Shown here piece by piece: positions 1 through 8,628 of a stretch of 63,917 nt of DNA. The stretch is from Deltaproteobacteria bacterium (lineage in GTDB: Bacteria > Desulfobacterota > Binatia > Binatales > Binataceae). The translations under genes were made by a program, and so were the position numbers. Position 1 is the first letter of the stretch, and the number at the start of each line of letters is the position of its first letter. The stretch is from positions 1 through 63,917 of the forward strand of contig JAJXZF010000058.1 in assembly GCA_021780225.1 (NCBI GenBank), read 5' to 3'. Below the pieces are notes generated by a model. That model was not told the DNA's origin. It worked only from the letters and a program-made list of their open reading frames with translations, and did not search any database.

Positions 1-389
1 CCGACGTTTACTATCCGTCGATCGGCGTGACCAGGGACGGACGCGCGGTGATGGCGTTCTCGATGTCTGGAGCCGATTTCTACCCAAGCGCGGCCTGGGT
101 TCCGCTTTATCGGACGGGCAGGCCATTAATCAATTTCGCCGCCGCGGGCGCCGGGCCGGATGACGGCTTCACCGGTTATCCCAACGTCAATAGCACTGGC
201 GGCGACGTCGGGCGCTGGGGCGATTACACGGCGGCGACCGCGGTCGGCAATCAAATCTGGATGGGCGCCGAGTTTATCGGCAGCGCCTGCAGCCCGGCGA
301 TTTACGCCAGCGATCCGACTTGCGGTCGCACGCGCGCGCCCGACGCCAATTGGGACACCTTTATCAGCGAGTTCGTGCCGACAAAATAA
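1..389 (+). CDS. Hypothetical protein, 3' end only
   Basis: The frame is open from base 3 and ends with TAA at 387-389, so only about the last 128 codons lie in the window and the start is off the left edge. The visible part is rich in Gly, Ala, Pro, Trp and Tyr, with segments such as YYPSIGVTRDGRAVMAFSMS and GDVGRWGDYTAA. This style is typical of secreted beta-rich (propeller-like) proteins. Two Cys residues near the end (SACSP, DPTCG) could form a disulfide. I do not recognise the family. The exported location is an inference from composition, because no signal peptide region is visible. Confidence 0.6.
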   Translation, partial: DVYYPSIGVTRDGRAVMAFSMSGADFYPSAAWVPLYRTGRPLINFAAAGAGPDDGFTGYPNVNSTGGDVGRWGDYTAATAVGNQIWMGAEFIGSACSPAIYASDPTCGRTRAPDANWDTFISEFVPTK

Positions 390-399
390 AGCCGCCGCC

Positions 400-1101
400 T
401 TATCGCGCCGGATTCTTGGCCTGTCTCCAGCGGCGAACGTAGTCCGGCAGTTCGATTCCGGGCGCAAGCCCGGGGTCCGGAATCGGCGCGCCCGGCATAA
501 GCGCCAGCGGCGCCACGCCGGCCCAGACCGGAAACGATTCGTCCTCCGCCAAATCGACCGGCCCTCCCGTCCGGACTTTGGCCGACGCCTCGACCAGCGG
601 AATTTCCAGCACTCGCGTGCCCGCGATCTCGCCCGGCGTCGGTTGACGAACTTCATCCCACCGGCCCGGAATGAGCCGCTCGACCAGCGCGCGCATCGCC
701 GCCAATTTCGCGGCGGGTTCGAGAACCTCGTGGGCGCGGCCGACGATCGCGACCGAGCGGTAGTTCATCGAATGATGGAACGCCGCGCGCGCCAGCACCA
801 CGCCGTCGAGCAGCGTAACCGTGACGCAGAGCGCAACGCCGCCGGCCGCTTCGGTCAGCATCCGGCTGAGCGGCGAGCCGTGAATCAGGATGCGCTCGCC
901 GTCGCGCACGTACATCGTGGGAATGACGAACGGATGGCCGTCATGGACGAATCCGACATGGCAGACCATCGCGTCGTCGAGAATCGCTTCGACCGTGGCG
1001 CGGTCATATTTGGCGCGCGCCGGATAGCGTCGCACGCGGGTATGGTCGGTCGGGACGAATTGGCCGGATGCGGTCTGGGTCTGCTTGCTCGAATTATTCA
1101 T
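400..1101 (-). CDS. Pyridoxamine 5'-phosphate oxidase family (flavin-nucleotide-binding) protein
   Basis: The 233-residue product begins MNNSSKQTQT and has the layout of small FMN-binding split-barrel proteins: RVRRYPARAKYDRATVEAIL, then CHVGFVHDGHPFVIPTMYV, then GERILIHGSPLSRML, and a later HHSMNYRSVAIVGRAHEV. Members bind FMN or a related flavin and are often annotated as PNPOx-like, but few have a proven reaction. The ATG at 1101 was chosen because the longer open frame upstream runs into the regulator promoter and is not family-like. The gene is divergent from a MocR-type regulator that starts only 29 bp away, which suggests it is that regulator's target. The exact substrate is unknown. 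Confidence 0.85.
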   Translation of the reverse strand: MNNSSKQTQTASGQFVPTDHTRVRRYPARAKYDRATVEAILDDAMVCHVGFVHDGHPFVIPTMYVRDGERILIHGSPLSRMLTEAAGGVALCVTVTLLDGVVLARAAFHHSMNYRSVAIVGRAHEVLEPAAKLAAMRALVERLIPGRWDEVRQPTPGEIAGTRVLEIPLVEASAKVRTGGPVDLAEDESFPVWAGVAPLALMPGAPIPDPGLAPGIELPDYVRRWRQAKNPAR

Positions 1102-1121
1102 TTTTGTTACAGTACAAAAAA
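1101..1121. promoter_or_regulatory. Inverted repeat between divergent PNPOx-like and MocR genes
   Basis: TTTTTGT (1101-1107) and ACAAAAA (1114-1120) are perfect 7-bp arms around TACAGT. They fill most of the 29-bp gap between the two start codons. Position and symmetry suggest an operator for the adjacent MocR regulator, overlapping both promoters. This is inferred from sequence only. Confidence 0.5.
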
Positions 1122-1130
1122 GATTTCGTA

Positions 1131-2450
1131 ATGCAACGATATTCGATCCACGGACAGACCGCAAGCGAAATCTCGGCCAGCGTCGAGCGTGCGATCGCAT
1201 CCGGCGAAATCGCGCCCGGAACCAGACTGCCGACCGTGCGTGCTTTGGCCGGCGATCTTGGGCTTAGTCCCACGACGATTGCGGCGGCGTTCCGGGACTT
1301 GCGGGTGCGCGGATTGATCGCGGGCGACGGACGGCACGGCACGGCGGTACTGCCCCGGCCGCCGCTGATTACGCGGGCGCCGGTCGCGATTCCGGCGGGC
1401 GTACGCAATCTGGCGCTGGGCAATCCCGACCCGGTGTTCATTCCGGATCTGTCGCGCGTCCTCGCGCGGCTTGGCCCGATTCGGCGAATTTATGGCGACC
1501 GCCAGATTGACGGGCACTTGGCGGCGCTTGCGGCCGCGATGTTCGCGGCGTGCGAGATTCCAGCCGAGCATCTGGCGGTGGTCAGCGGCGCGTGCGACGG
1601 CGTCGAGCGCGCGCTTGCGGCGTGGCTGCGGGCGGGGGATGTAATCGCGCTGGAAGACCCGGGATATCCCAACATAGCTGACCTGGCGCATGCGTTGGGA
1701 CTGCGCATCCGGCCGATGCGCGTCGATGAGCGTGGCCCCGTTCCGGACGAACTCGAGCGCGCACTGCGCGGCGGCGCCGCCGCGATCGTAATCACGCCGC
1801 GGGCGCAAAATCCGACCGGCGCTGCTCTGGATGCCGAGCGCGCCGGCGAGTTGCGGCGGATTCTGGTGCGTTATCCTGAAACGCTGCTGATCGAAGACGA
1901 CCACGCCGGCCCGATCGCGGGCGCGCCCGCGCTGTCGCTGGCCGGTCTCGACCGTCCGCGATGGGCGGTGGTGCGGTCGGTCTCGAAATCGCTCGGTCCC
2001 GACCTGCGAGTGGCGGTGATGGCGGGCGACGAGACCACGATCGGCCGGATCGCGGGACGCCAACGCCTCGGTCCCGGATGGGTCAGCACGATCCTGCAGC
2101 GGCTGGTAGCGGAATTGCTGCGCGACGCCGATACCTTGACGCTCGTGAGCGCCGCCGAGCGCGCGTACTCCGAACGCAGGAGGGCTTTGATTGACGCGCT
2201 TGCGCGACGCGGGATTGGCGCGATGGGCCGGTCGGGCATGAACGTCTGGATTCCGGTGGCGGAAGAGGGCGCGACGGCGCAGGCGCTGGTCGGCGCGGGA
2301 TGGGGCGTCGCGCCGGGCGAACGCTATCGAATCGCGACCTCACCCGCGATCCGCGTGACGATCGCCGCGTTGGCGCCGTATGAGGCGGAAGATTTTGCGG
2401 ACGCGATGGCGGCGACGCTCAAGACCGGCAGCCGCACCCATCCTGCTTAG
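1131..2450 (+). CDS. MocR/GntR-type PLP-dependent transcriptional regulator
   Basis: The 439-residue protein has an N-terminal GntR winged helix (about residues 1-70: ASGEIAPGTRLPTVRALAGD, then LGLSPTTIAAAFRDLRVRGL). It is fused to a fold-type-I aminotransferase domain. The domain shows NPTG in ITPRAQNPTGAA, the DDHAGP segment, and the PLP lysine in VRSVSKSLGPDLRVAV. MocR proteins use PLP as a sensor or ligand and usually regulate a neighbouring gene. The ATG at 1131 fits the N terminus of the winged helix. Its divergent neighbour is a PNPOx-family protein, so a link to vitamin B6 or flavin metabolism is plausible but not shown. Confidence 0.9.
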   Translation: MQRYSIHGQTASEISASVERAIASGEIAPGTRLPTVRALAGDLGLSPTTIAAAFRDLRVRGLIAGDGRHGTAVLPRPPLITRAPVAIPAGVRNLALGNPDPVFIPDLSRVLARLGPIRRIYGDRQIDGHLAALAAAMFAACEIPAEHLAVVSGACDGVERALAAWLRAGDVIALEDPGYPNIADLAHALGLRIRPMRVDERGPVPDELERALRGGAAAIVITPRAQNPTGAALDAERAGELRRILVRYPETLLIEDDHAGPIAGAPALSLAGLDRPRWAVVRSVSKSLGPDLRVAVMAGDETTIGRIAGRQRLGPGWVSTILQRLVAELLRDADTLTLVSAAERAYSERRRALIDALARRGIGAMGRSGMNVWIPVAEEGATAQALVGAGWGVAPGERYRIATSPAIRVTIAALAPYEAEDFADAMAATLKTGSRTHPA

Positions 2451-2610
2451 GGGCATGATTGCCTTCGCGCCTCAGTATCGGTACTCTTTATCATAAGAAT
2501 AAATTATGGGCTCGATGCGTTTGGGAATGTTCCCACGCGGATTACACTTCAAGCGCGGTTTGGAATTAAACAAGCCAAATTTCCGCGCCCAGTCCCACCA
2601 AAGGTAAAAA

Positions 2611-3819
2611 TTGTCTTTTTCCGCACTAGAACTCACCCCAGAAATCCATCGTTCGATTCGCGACCGCGGGCATCATCAACCGACGCCGATTCAATCCTCG
2701 GCGATTCCGGTGGTGCTTGCCGGACGCGATATCGTGGCCACTGCCGAGACCGGCAGCGGCAAAACTGCGGCGTTTCTGATTCCGCTGCTCGACCGGATCC
2801 ATCGCGAACGCCCGCAACGGCCGTCGGCGCTGATTATCGAGCCGACCCGGGAGCTGGCGGCGCAGGTCGAACGCGAATTCATCTTGCTGGCGCGTCATAC
2901 CGGGATTCGCGCCGCGCTGGTCGTCGGCGGCGAATCGATGCGCCGTCAGATTCACGATCTGGAAAAGGGCGTTGACGTCCTGATCGCCTGCCCCGGCCGC
3001 CTGATCGACCATCTGGAGCGCGGTGTGACCACGCTCGATAATTTGAAGGTCGTCGTCATCGATGAGGCCGACCGCCTGCTCGACATGGGCTTCATGCCGC
3101 AGCTCAGGCGGATCATGCGGATGGCGCCGGCGGATCGTCAGACCTTGATGTTTTCGGCGACCATGGAGTCGGCGGCGAACCGCATGGCGCGCGAGTTCCT
3201 GCGGAATCCCGAGCGCGTCAGCGTGGGCGAAAAGGCGCTTCCGCCCGCTTCGATTATTCAGTCCGTCTGTCCCGTGACCAACGCCCAGAAAGGCGAGGTG
3301 CTGCTGGCGTTGCTGAACCGGCCCGAGGTCGAAAGCGCGATCGTTTTCACCCGCACGCGCGATCGCACCGATCGCGTGGCGCGGATGCTGACGCGGGCGG
3401 GAGTCCGCGCGATTCCGATTCACGGCGAACGCTCGCAGGGCCAGCGCAACGCGGCGCTCGCCGGATTCAGGCGCGGCAGCTATCGCGTGATGGTCGCGAC
3501 CGACGTGGCCGCGCGCGGACTGGATATTCAGGGCGTATCCCACGTAATCAATTTCGACCTGCCCGAGGAACCCGAAAACTATATCCATCGAATCGGCCGG
3601 ACCGCCCGGATGGGCCGCGAGGGATGCGCGATCAGCCTGGTGACGCCGGAGGACCGCGTGAACCTCGGACGGATCGAACGGGCGCTCGGAATCACGTTCG
3701 AGCGCGAGTATGTCGAGGGCTTCGATCAGCCGCAGGTCACGGCGCCAAAGCCGGTCAAGTTGTTCCGCTCGGGCGCGCAGCGGGCGCCGCGCCGCCGCGC
3801 CCGCTCCCGCTGGGGCTGA
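2611..3819 (+). CDS. DEAD-box ATP-dependent RNA helicase (RhlE-like)
   Basis: The 402-residue protein carries the full DEAD-box set: Q motif (GHHQPTPIQSSAIP), Walker A AETGSGKT, PTRELA, DEAD in VIDEADRLLDMGF, SAT in FSATM, and HRIGRTAR in motif VI. It ends in a short Arg-rich tail that likely contacts RNA. Such proteins remodel RNA in ribosome assembly or mRNA decay, often in the cold. The start is TTG at 2611, preceded by AAAGG six bases upstream; no ATG lies nearby in frame. The gene stands alone, with a hairpin pair downstream that could end transcription. Confidence 0.93.
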   Translation: MSFSALELTPEIHRSIRDRGHHQPTPIQSSAIPVVLAGRDIVATAETGSGKTAAFLIPLLDRIHRERPQRPSALIIEPTRELAAQVEREFILLARHTGIRAALVVGGESMRRQIHDLEKGVDVLIACPGRLIDHLERGVTTLDNLKVVVIDEADRLLDMGFMPQLRRIMRMAPADRQTLMFSATMESAANRMAREFLRNPERVSVGEKALPPASIIQSVCPVTNAQKGEVLLALLNRPEVESAIVFTRTRDRTDRVARMLTRAGVRAIPIHGERSQGQRNAALAGFRRGSYRVMVATDVAARGLDIQGVSHVINFDLPEEPENYIHRIGRTARMGREGCAISLVTPEDRVNLGRIERALGITFEREYVEGFDQPQVTAPKPVKLFRSGAQRAPRRRARSRWG

Positions 3820-3901
3820 CGCTCAATACTTTTCTATTAAGCGATTACCAATCTCGGTCGCCGGGCGCGGTTGCCCCTGACGACAGGCTTTGAATCAGAG
3901 A

Positions 3902-3931
3902 CGGGGCGGACGGCGGGAGCCGTCCGCCCCG
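3902..3931. terminator. Perfect GC hairpin with GGGA loop
   Basis: A 13-bp perfect stem (3902-3914 with 3919-3931) closes a GGGA loop. It lies downstream of the helicase gene and downstream of the convergent VOC gene. There is no clear T tract, so a REP-like or bidirectional mRNA-end hairpin is as likely as a classical terminator. Confidence 0.5.
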
Positions 3932-3950
3932 ATTGCGTTTCTCGTTGAGT

Positions 3951-3974
3951 GGCGGACGCCGGGAGGCGTCCGCC
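3951..3974. terminator. Second perfect GC hairpin with GGGA loop
   Basis: GGCGGACGCC (3951-3960), GGGA, GGCGTCCGCC (3965-3974) form a perfect 10-bp stem with the same loop as the hairpin 20 bp to the left. The pair sits between two convergent genes and ends 9 bp from the stop of the minus-strand gene. Likely role: 3'-end formation for both genes. Confidence 0.5.
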
Positions 3975-3983
3975 GCATCGGAA

Positions 3984-4688
3984 TCAGGCCGCCGGCGCGG
4001 GACGCTGCGCCAACTCGATAAAGTTGCCGTCAGGGTCGCGCACGAACGCGATGCGCGCGACCGTGCCGAAATTCGCCGGTTTGACCGCCTCGCCGCCGCC
4101 CGCCGCGATCGCCTCGGCGAAGGCCGCGTTGCAATCCTTGACGCCGAGCGTGATGTACTGGATGCCCAGCTCGGCCATTGCCTGAATCACTTCCATCGGA
4201 TTGGCGAACGGTTGGCTGGACGCCTTTTTGACCACCGGCTCGTGATAGAAGGCGACGATCGATTCGCCGAGCTTGACCCGGTTGCCCTTGAAGTCGGCCG
4301 CGCCCAGCGCCTTGAGGTAGAATTCCACGTGAACGTCGGGGTCGACCACGCCGACGCGCAGTTCGATTTGCGTCACGTCGTCGCGGCCGGGCGGCACCAG
4401 CAGAATCGTGTTGTCGTCGGGATCGGGCAGCGGTTCGGCGCGAATCGCCGAGGGCGCCGCCAGCATGATGGTTTCGTAGCCGCCGGGCCGCCGCCGGCGC
4501 AGCGGCGCTTCGGTATGCATCAATTTGATAACCGAGCCGTTCGCCAGGTAACGATGCTGTTTGAAGCCGCCGCCCACCGGCAGCACCGATTCAAACTGCA
4601 GTCCGAGTTTCTTGCCGTAAAATTCCTGCATCGCTTCGAGCCGATTGGTGAAGATGCCGATGTCGATGGTTTGCTTGGCCAATTCCAT
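3984..4688 (-). CDS. VOC/glyoxalase-superfamily protein, two-domain
   Basis: The 234-residue protein starts MELAKQTIDIGIFTNRLEAM and contains two vicinal-oxygen-chelate repeats. The first covers about residues 1-100 (FYGKKLGLQFE). The second (about 110-225) ends in the typical RIAFVRDPDGNFIELAQ. Family members bind a divalent metal and act as glyoxalases, dioxygenases or resistance proteins; the substrate here is unknown. The ATG at 4688 has GGAGG eight bases upstream, which decides the start over a longer open frame. The gene is convergent with the helicase and divergent from the acyl-CoA dehydrogenase gene. Confidence 0.85.
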   Translation of the reverse strand: MELAKQTIDIGIFTNRLEAMQEFYGKKLGLQFESVLPVGGGFKQHRYLANGSVIKLMHTEAPLRRRRPGGYETIMLAAPSAIRAEPLPDPDDNTILLVPPGRDDVTQIELRVGVVDPDVHVEFYLKALGAADFKGNRVKLGESIVAFYHEPVVKKASSQPFANPMEVIQAMAELGIQYITLGVKDCNAAFAEAIAAGGGEAVKPANFGTVARIAFVRDPDGNFIELAQRPAPAA

Positions 4689-4876
4689 AACATTCGCCTC
4701 CGGCGGCAATCGCCGCGCGCGTTCGCCAGCGTGACTTAGCAAAATGCGGCGTGAGAATACAGGATTAGGATGGCGCCGGCCGCAAACGTGAGCGGCGCCG
4801 CTCCTGCGGCCGAATCTGGAATGTCCAATCGGTAACGGATAAGACTGGAATTGCATTCAAGCCCGCGAGGAGCCAG

Positions 4877-6076
4877 ATGGATTTTTCGCTTCCCCCCAAG
4901 GTCCAGGAGCTGCAGAAAAAAGTCTCCGCTTTCATGAACGAGCACGTCTACCCGATCGAGCATCAGGTGGAGCTGGAAATGCACGCGCCCGGCAAGGAAC
5001 ACGTCGAGCCGCAGGTGCTCAAGGATGTTCGCAAGCAGGCCAAAGCGGCCGGCCTCTGGAATCTGTTTTTGCCGGACGACGAGCATGGCAAGGGGCTCAA
5101 AGTGGCCGAATACGCCCCGCTCTGCGAAATCATGGGCCGCAGTCCGATCGGCGCGCGGACGTTCAACTGTATGGCGCCGGACACCGGCAACATGGAGATC
5201 CTGACGGATTTCGCGACGCCCGAGCAGAAAAAGAACTGGCTTGAGCCCTGTCTCGAAGGCGAGATGCGCACCTGCTTTTCGATGACCGAGCCGGAAACGC
5301 CCGGCTCCGATCCGACCCAACTGGCGACGCGGGCGGCGCGCGACGGCGACTACTACGTGATCAACGGCCACAAGTGGTTCACGTCCAACGGGATTGGATC
5401 TAGCTTCGCGATCGCGATGGTGGTGACCGATCCGAACGCCGAGCCGCATCGGCGCGCCAGCATGATAATCGTTCCGACCGACACACCCGGCTTCAACATG
5501 GTGCGCGCGGTGCCGGTGATGGGCCATACGGGCGGCGGCGGCCATTGCGAAATCCTCTACAAGGATTGCCGCGTGCCGGTGACCAACGTGCTCGGCAACG
5601 AGGGCGACGGCTTCAAAATCGCGCAGGCCCGTCTCGGTCCCGGCCGCATCCATCACTGCATGCGCAATATCGGCGTGGCCGAGCGCGCGCTCGAACTGAT
5701 GTGCAAGCGGGCCAACACCCGCTGGACGCACGGCAGCCTGCTGGCCGACAAGGCCAACGTGCAGCAGTGGATCGCCGACTCGCGCATCGCGATCGACGCG
5801 ACGCGCCTGATGGTCATGCAGGCGGCGTGGAAGATCGACACGGCCGGCAAGGCGCAGGCGCGCCAGGAAGTCGCGATGATCAAGGTGCTGGCGGCCAACA
5901 TGGTGATGGAGGTGCTGGACCGCGCGATTCAGTTGCATGGCGCGCTCGGCATGAGCGATGACACCCCGATTGCACGCTTCTGGCGCGAAAACCGCTCGAT
6001 GCGGATCGTGGACGGGCCGGACGAGGTCCATCGCATGACGATCGCGCGGCGCGAATGCCGCCGCTGGAAACAGTAG
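4877..6076 (+). CDS. Acyl-CoA dehydrogenase
   Basis: The 399-residue flavoprotein (MDFSLPPKVQELQKKV) would oxidise acyl-CoA to enoyl-CoA and pass electrons to ETF. Family signatures are visible: CFSMTEPETPGSDPTQLAT for the FAD/substrate site, HKWFTSNG, LGPGRIHHCMRN, and the C-terminal QLHGALGMSDDTPIARFWRE and DGPDEVHRMTIARRE. The length and DGPDEVH ending match the ACAD10/11-like group, whose members often work with an aminoglycoside-phosphotransferase-fold kinase. Exactly such a gene follows. An AGGAG sequence precedes the ATG. Substrate chain length cannot be told from sequence. Confidence 0.94.
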   Translation: MDFSLPPKVQELQKKVSAFMNEHVYPIEHQVELEMHAPGKEHVEPQVLKDVRKQAKAAGLWNLFLPDDEHGKGLKVAEYAPLCEIMGRSPIGARTFNCMAPDTGNMEILTDFATPEQKKNWLEPCLEGEMRTCFSMTEPETPGSDPTQLATRAARDGDYYVINGHKWFTSNGIGSSFAIAMVVTDPNAEPHRRASMIIVPTDTPGFNMVRAVPVMGHTGGGGHCEILYKDCRVPVTNVLGNEGDGFKIAQARLGPGRIHHCMRNIGVAERALELMCKRANTRWTHGSLLADKANVQQWIADSRIAIDATRLMVMQAAWKIDTAGKAQARQEVAMIKVLAANMVMEVLDRAIQLHGALGMSDDTPIARFWRENRSMRIVDGPDEVHRMTIARRECRRWKQ

Positions 6077-6128
6077 CGGGATGCGCGGACCGGGCCGAAT
6101 TCTGCTATAGACGGGAATATCCCAACCG

Positions 6129-6153
6129 CGGCCGGCGCGTTGCGCGCCGGCCG
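6129..6153 (+). promoter_or_regulatory. Strong hairpin in the leader of the phosphotransferase gene
   Basis: Two 11-bp perfect arms (6129-6139 and 6143-6153) enclose TTG and end 18 bases before the ATG at 6172. There is no T tract. It could partly terminate transcription from the dehydrogenase gene, protect a processed 3' end, or modulate translation of the next gene. Confidence 0.45.
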
Positions 6154-6171
6154 CTATTTCCGGGTCGTGCG

Positions 6172-7284
6172 ATGGCTGAAGAACTCGAAGACAAAGACCA
6201 ACCGCTGCCCGAATACGGCGAGGTGCGCGACGAGGAACAGCTCGACTGGCCGAAGCTGGTCGCCTACCTCCGCGATCGCCAGGCGCCGGGCGCGGGCGAC
6301 GCGCCGCTCGAAGTGCTGCAATTCCGCGGTGGCCATTCCAACCTCACCTATCTGCTGCGCTTCGGCGATCGGGAATGGGTCGTGCGCCGGCCGCCGTTCG
6401 GACCGCTGCCGCCGGCGGCCCACGATATGGCGCGCGAGTACCGGGTGCTGTCGCGCATCTGGGAAGGCTACGAGCCGGCGCCCCGCGCGATTCTGCTCTG
6501 CGAGGATCCGTCGATTATCGGCGCGCCGTTTTTCGTGATGCAGCGCCGCACCGGTTTCGTGATTCCGAATCGCCGGCCGCTGCCGCCCGGAATCACGCAG
6601 ACGCCCGAAACGTTCCGCGCGATGTCGGAGGGTTTTATCGACGCGCTCGCGGATCTCCATGCGGTCGAATACGAAAAACTCGGATTGGGCGGCCTCGGTC
6701 GGCCCGACGGTTTCGTGCGCCGCCAGATTACCGGCTGGATGGACCGCTGGGAGAAGGCGAAAACCGCTGAAGTACCGCTGATGAACCAGTTGGGCGCGTG
6801 GTTTCTGGAAAATATGCCGGCGCCGCAGCCGCCCACGGTGCTGCACAACGACTTCTTTCTGCACAACGTGATGTTCGCGCCGGACAATTCCGGAAAAGTG
6901 GTCGGCGTTTTCGACTGGGAGATGTCCACGCTTGGCGATCCGATGATCGACGTCGGCACCAGCTTGAACTATTGGCGCGAGGCGTCCGATCCGGAAGAGA
7001 TGCTGGAGATGAGCGATGGCTATGCGCACACCGCGCGGTCCGGCTTCCTGACACGCGACGAACTGACCGAACGCTACGCGCGGCGCAGCGGGCGCGACCT
7101 TTCGTCGATCGATTTCTATCGCGCCTGGGCGCATTGGAAGACCGCGACTGTGCTGCAGCAAATTTACGTCCGCTTCGTCCGCGGCCAGACCACGGATCCG
7201 CGCTTCGAGCGGATGGGTACGCATCCGCCGATCCTGGCGCGGGCGGCGGCGCGGGTGGCGGCGCGGCTCGGTTTCCGGAGCTAG
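6172..7284 (+). CDS. Phosphotransferase family protein (ACAD10/11 kinase-like)
   Basis: The 370-residue protein has the aminoglycoside/choline kinase fold: a glycine-rich FRGGHSNLTYLLRF segment, VVRRPPFGPLPPAAHDM, the catalytic-loop LHNDFFLHNVMF, and metal-binding FDWEMSTLGDPMIDVG. In ACAD10/11-type systems this domain phosphorylates 4-hydroxyacyl-CoAs before the dehydrogenase partner acts. The adjacent acyl-CoA dehydrogenase gene supports that role by context. The ATG at 6172 gives a normal N terminus (MAEELEDKDQ). The stop codon TAG (7282-7284) lies inside the CTAG end of a repeat element. Confidence 0.9.
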   Translation: MAEELEDKDQPLPEYGEVRDEEQLDWPKLVAYLRDRQAPGAGDAPLEVLQFRGGHSNLTYLLRFGDREWVVRRPPFGPLPPAAHDMAREYRVLSRIWEGYEPAPRAILLCEDPSIIGAPFFVMQRRTGFVIPNRRPLPPGITQTPETFRAMSEGFIDALADLHAVEYEKLGLGGLGRPDGFVRRQITGWMDRWEKAKTAEVPLMNQLGAWFLENMPAPQPPTVLHNDFFLHNVMFAPDNSGKVVGVFDWEMSTLGDPMIDVGTSLNYWREASDPEEMLEMSDGYAHTARSGFLTRDELTERYARRSGRDLSSIDFYRAWAHWKTATVLQQIYVRFVRGQTTDPRFERMGTHPPILARAAARVAARLGFRS

Positions 7285-7488
7285 CGTGGCGTCCCGCAAA
7301 TAACTTGCGCCTGATGCCTTATCAACTCAGCACGCAGGCCGCCCAGCGCGGGGCGACCTGCGATGGATTGCCGGGTCTGGTCCCGGCAATGACGAACAGA
7401 GCTGGTCATGCCCGGACTTGATCCGGGCATCCACGCGGAGCGCAAGATCGACGCGGAGTGTAAGCTTATTCAGGAGACGCCGCACTAG
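7281..7488 (+). mobile_element. MITE-like element, copy 1
   Basis: This 208-bp element begins CTAGCGTGGCGTCCCGCAAA and ends with an imperfect inverted copy of that end, again finishing in CTAG. Inside are two GC-rich palindromes, around TTGCCGGGTCTGG and TGCCCGGACTTGATCCGGGC. It has no ORF of its own. The same element occurs at 17564-17770 (inverted), 51823-52104 and 52990-53198. The left CTAG supplies the stop codon of the phosphotransferase gene. The 4-bp CTAG ends look like a target duplication of an IS5-type transposase, which is an inference. Confidence 0.8.
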
Positions 7489-7680
7489 CCGGGGCTGCGC
7501 GAAGGCGATATTTTCGCGCGCGGGCGCGGAGTTTCGCGCCTGCCGCCGCCGCGCGAATCGCTTCGATCGAACCGGCGCCGGAGACGTTGCGGATTGGCCT
7601 TCGGCGTTCGCTTTGCGCTACACTGCTCGTTTGAAACGATCGGACGGAACTGGCCGTCCGATCCATGGAGGTCTGCGGCC
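7489..7680 (+). other. Leader region of the molybdenum hydroxylase operon
   Basis: This stretch between the repeat element and the operon start has no convincing gene. TACACT at 7619-7624 could be a -10 box, but no good -35 is at proper spacing. It contains the palindrome listed separately and a clear GGAGGT Shine-Dalgarno at 7667-7672. Confidence 0.5.
7639..7662. promoter_or_regulatory. Perfect 24-bp palindrome before the hydroxylase operon
   Basis: ATCGGACGG (7639-7647) and CCGTCCGAT (7654-7662) are perfect 9-bp arms around AACTGG. They sit 18 bp before the TTG start and directly upstream of the ribosome-binding site. The site could be a repressor operator (TetR or GntR size) or an RNA hairpin controlling translation. 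Confidence 0.5.
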
Positions 7681-8565
7681 TTGCACGCCATCAACTACGA
7701 AGCACCCAAATCCCTCGACGAGGCGGTCAAACTGCTGGCCGCTCACGGCGAAAAAGCGCGGCCGCTGAGCGGCGGCACCGACCTGTTGATCCAATTGCGC
7801 GCCGGCACGCGGCGTCCTGAATTTGTTGTCGATATCAAGGAAATTCCCGAACTGGCGCGAATCTCGTTCAGCCTGCAACACGGACTCAAGCTGGGCGCGG
7901 CCGTGCCCTGTATTGCGATTCACGAAAACGGTGACATGCGCAAATACTATCCCGGCCTGACCGAGGCGGCGCATCTGATCGGCTCGCTGCAGATTCAGAG
8001 CCGCGCCACGGTCGGCGGCAATTTGTGCAACGGTTCGCCCGCCGCCGACACCACGCCGGCGCTGGTCGCGCTCGGCGCGCAAGCGCGCCTGGCCGGACCG
8101 AAGGGCGAACGGATTGTGCCGGTCGACGGCTTCTGTCTCGCGCCCGGCCGCACCGTATTGCAACCCGGCGAATTGCTGGTGGAGCTTCAAATCCCCGCTC
8201 CGGAACGCCATGCGTCGGACGCCTACCTGCGCTTCATCCCGCGCAACGAGATGGATATCGCGGTGGTCGGCGTGGGCGCGGCGCTGTCGCTCGACGTTTC
8301 CGACGACCGGGTGGTCGAAGCGCGAATCGGGCTTGGCGCGGTCGGTCCGACGCCGATTTTCGCGGCCGAGGCGTCGAAATCGCTGATCGGGAAGACGCTC
8401 GACGCGGCGGCGATCGAGCGCGCGGCGAAGCTCGCGGTCGCGGCGGCGACGCCGATCGACGACATGCGCGGCACGGCGGAATTCCGCCGCCACGTGGTGG
8501 GCGTATTGACCCGGCGGACGCTCGCGATCGCGGCCGAGCGGGCGCGCGCGGCGAATCAGCGCTGA
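7681..8565 (+). CDS. Xanthine dehydrogenase family, FAD-binding (medium) subunit
   Basis: The 294-residue protein has the CO dehydrogenase/xanthine dehydrogenase FAD domain. LSGGTDLLIQLRAGTRRP lies near the N terminus, and ATVGGNLCNGSPAADTTPAL binds FAD. It passes electrons from the Fe-S subunit to an external acceptor. The TTG at 7681 is chosen because GGAGGT stands 8 bases upstream and the product begins with the usual LHAINYEAPKSLDEAVKLL. The Fe-S and Mo subunit genes follow. Substrate is not predictable; relatives act on purines, nicotinate, aldehydes or hydroxybenzoyl-CoA. Confidence 0.92.
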   Translation: MHAINYEAPKSLDEAVKLLAAHGEKARPLSGGTDLLIQLRAGTRRPEFVVDIKEIPELARISFSLQHGLKLGAAVPCIAIHENGDMRKYYPGLTEAAHLIGSLQIQSRATVGGNLCNGSPAADTTPALVALGAQARLAGPKGERIVPVDGFCLAPGRTVLQPGELLVELQIPAPERHASDAYLRFIPRNEMDIAVVGVGAALSLDVSDDRVVEARIGLGAVGPTPIFAAEASKSLIGKTLDAAAIERAAKLAVAAATPIDDMRGTAEFRRHVVGVLTRRTLAIAAERARAANQR

Positions 8566-8628
8566 CCCGGAGCCAGCTTGACCAGGGCTCCCGCGGCTGG
8601 CTAACCAAATAAGAGATCGGCATCAATC

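Noticed and set aside
3902-3974. CRISPR-like repeat pair
   Set aside because: There are only two related hairpins with different stem lengths and no spacer series; they are better explained as 3'-end hairpins.
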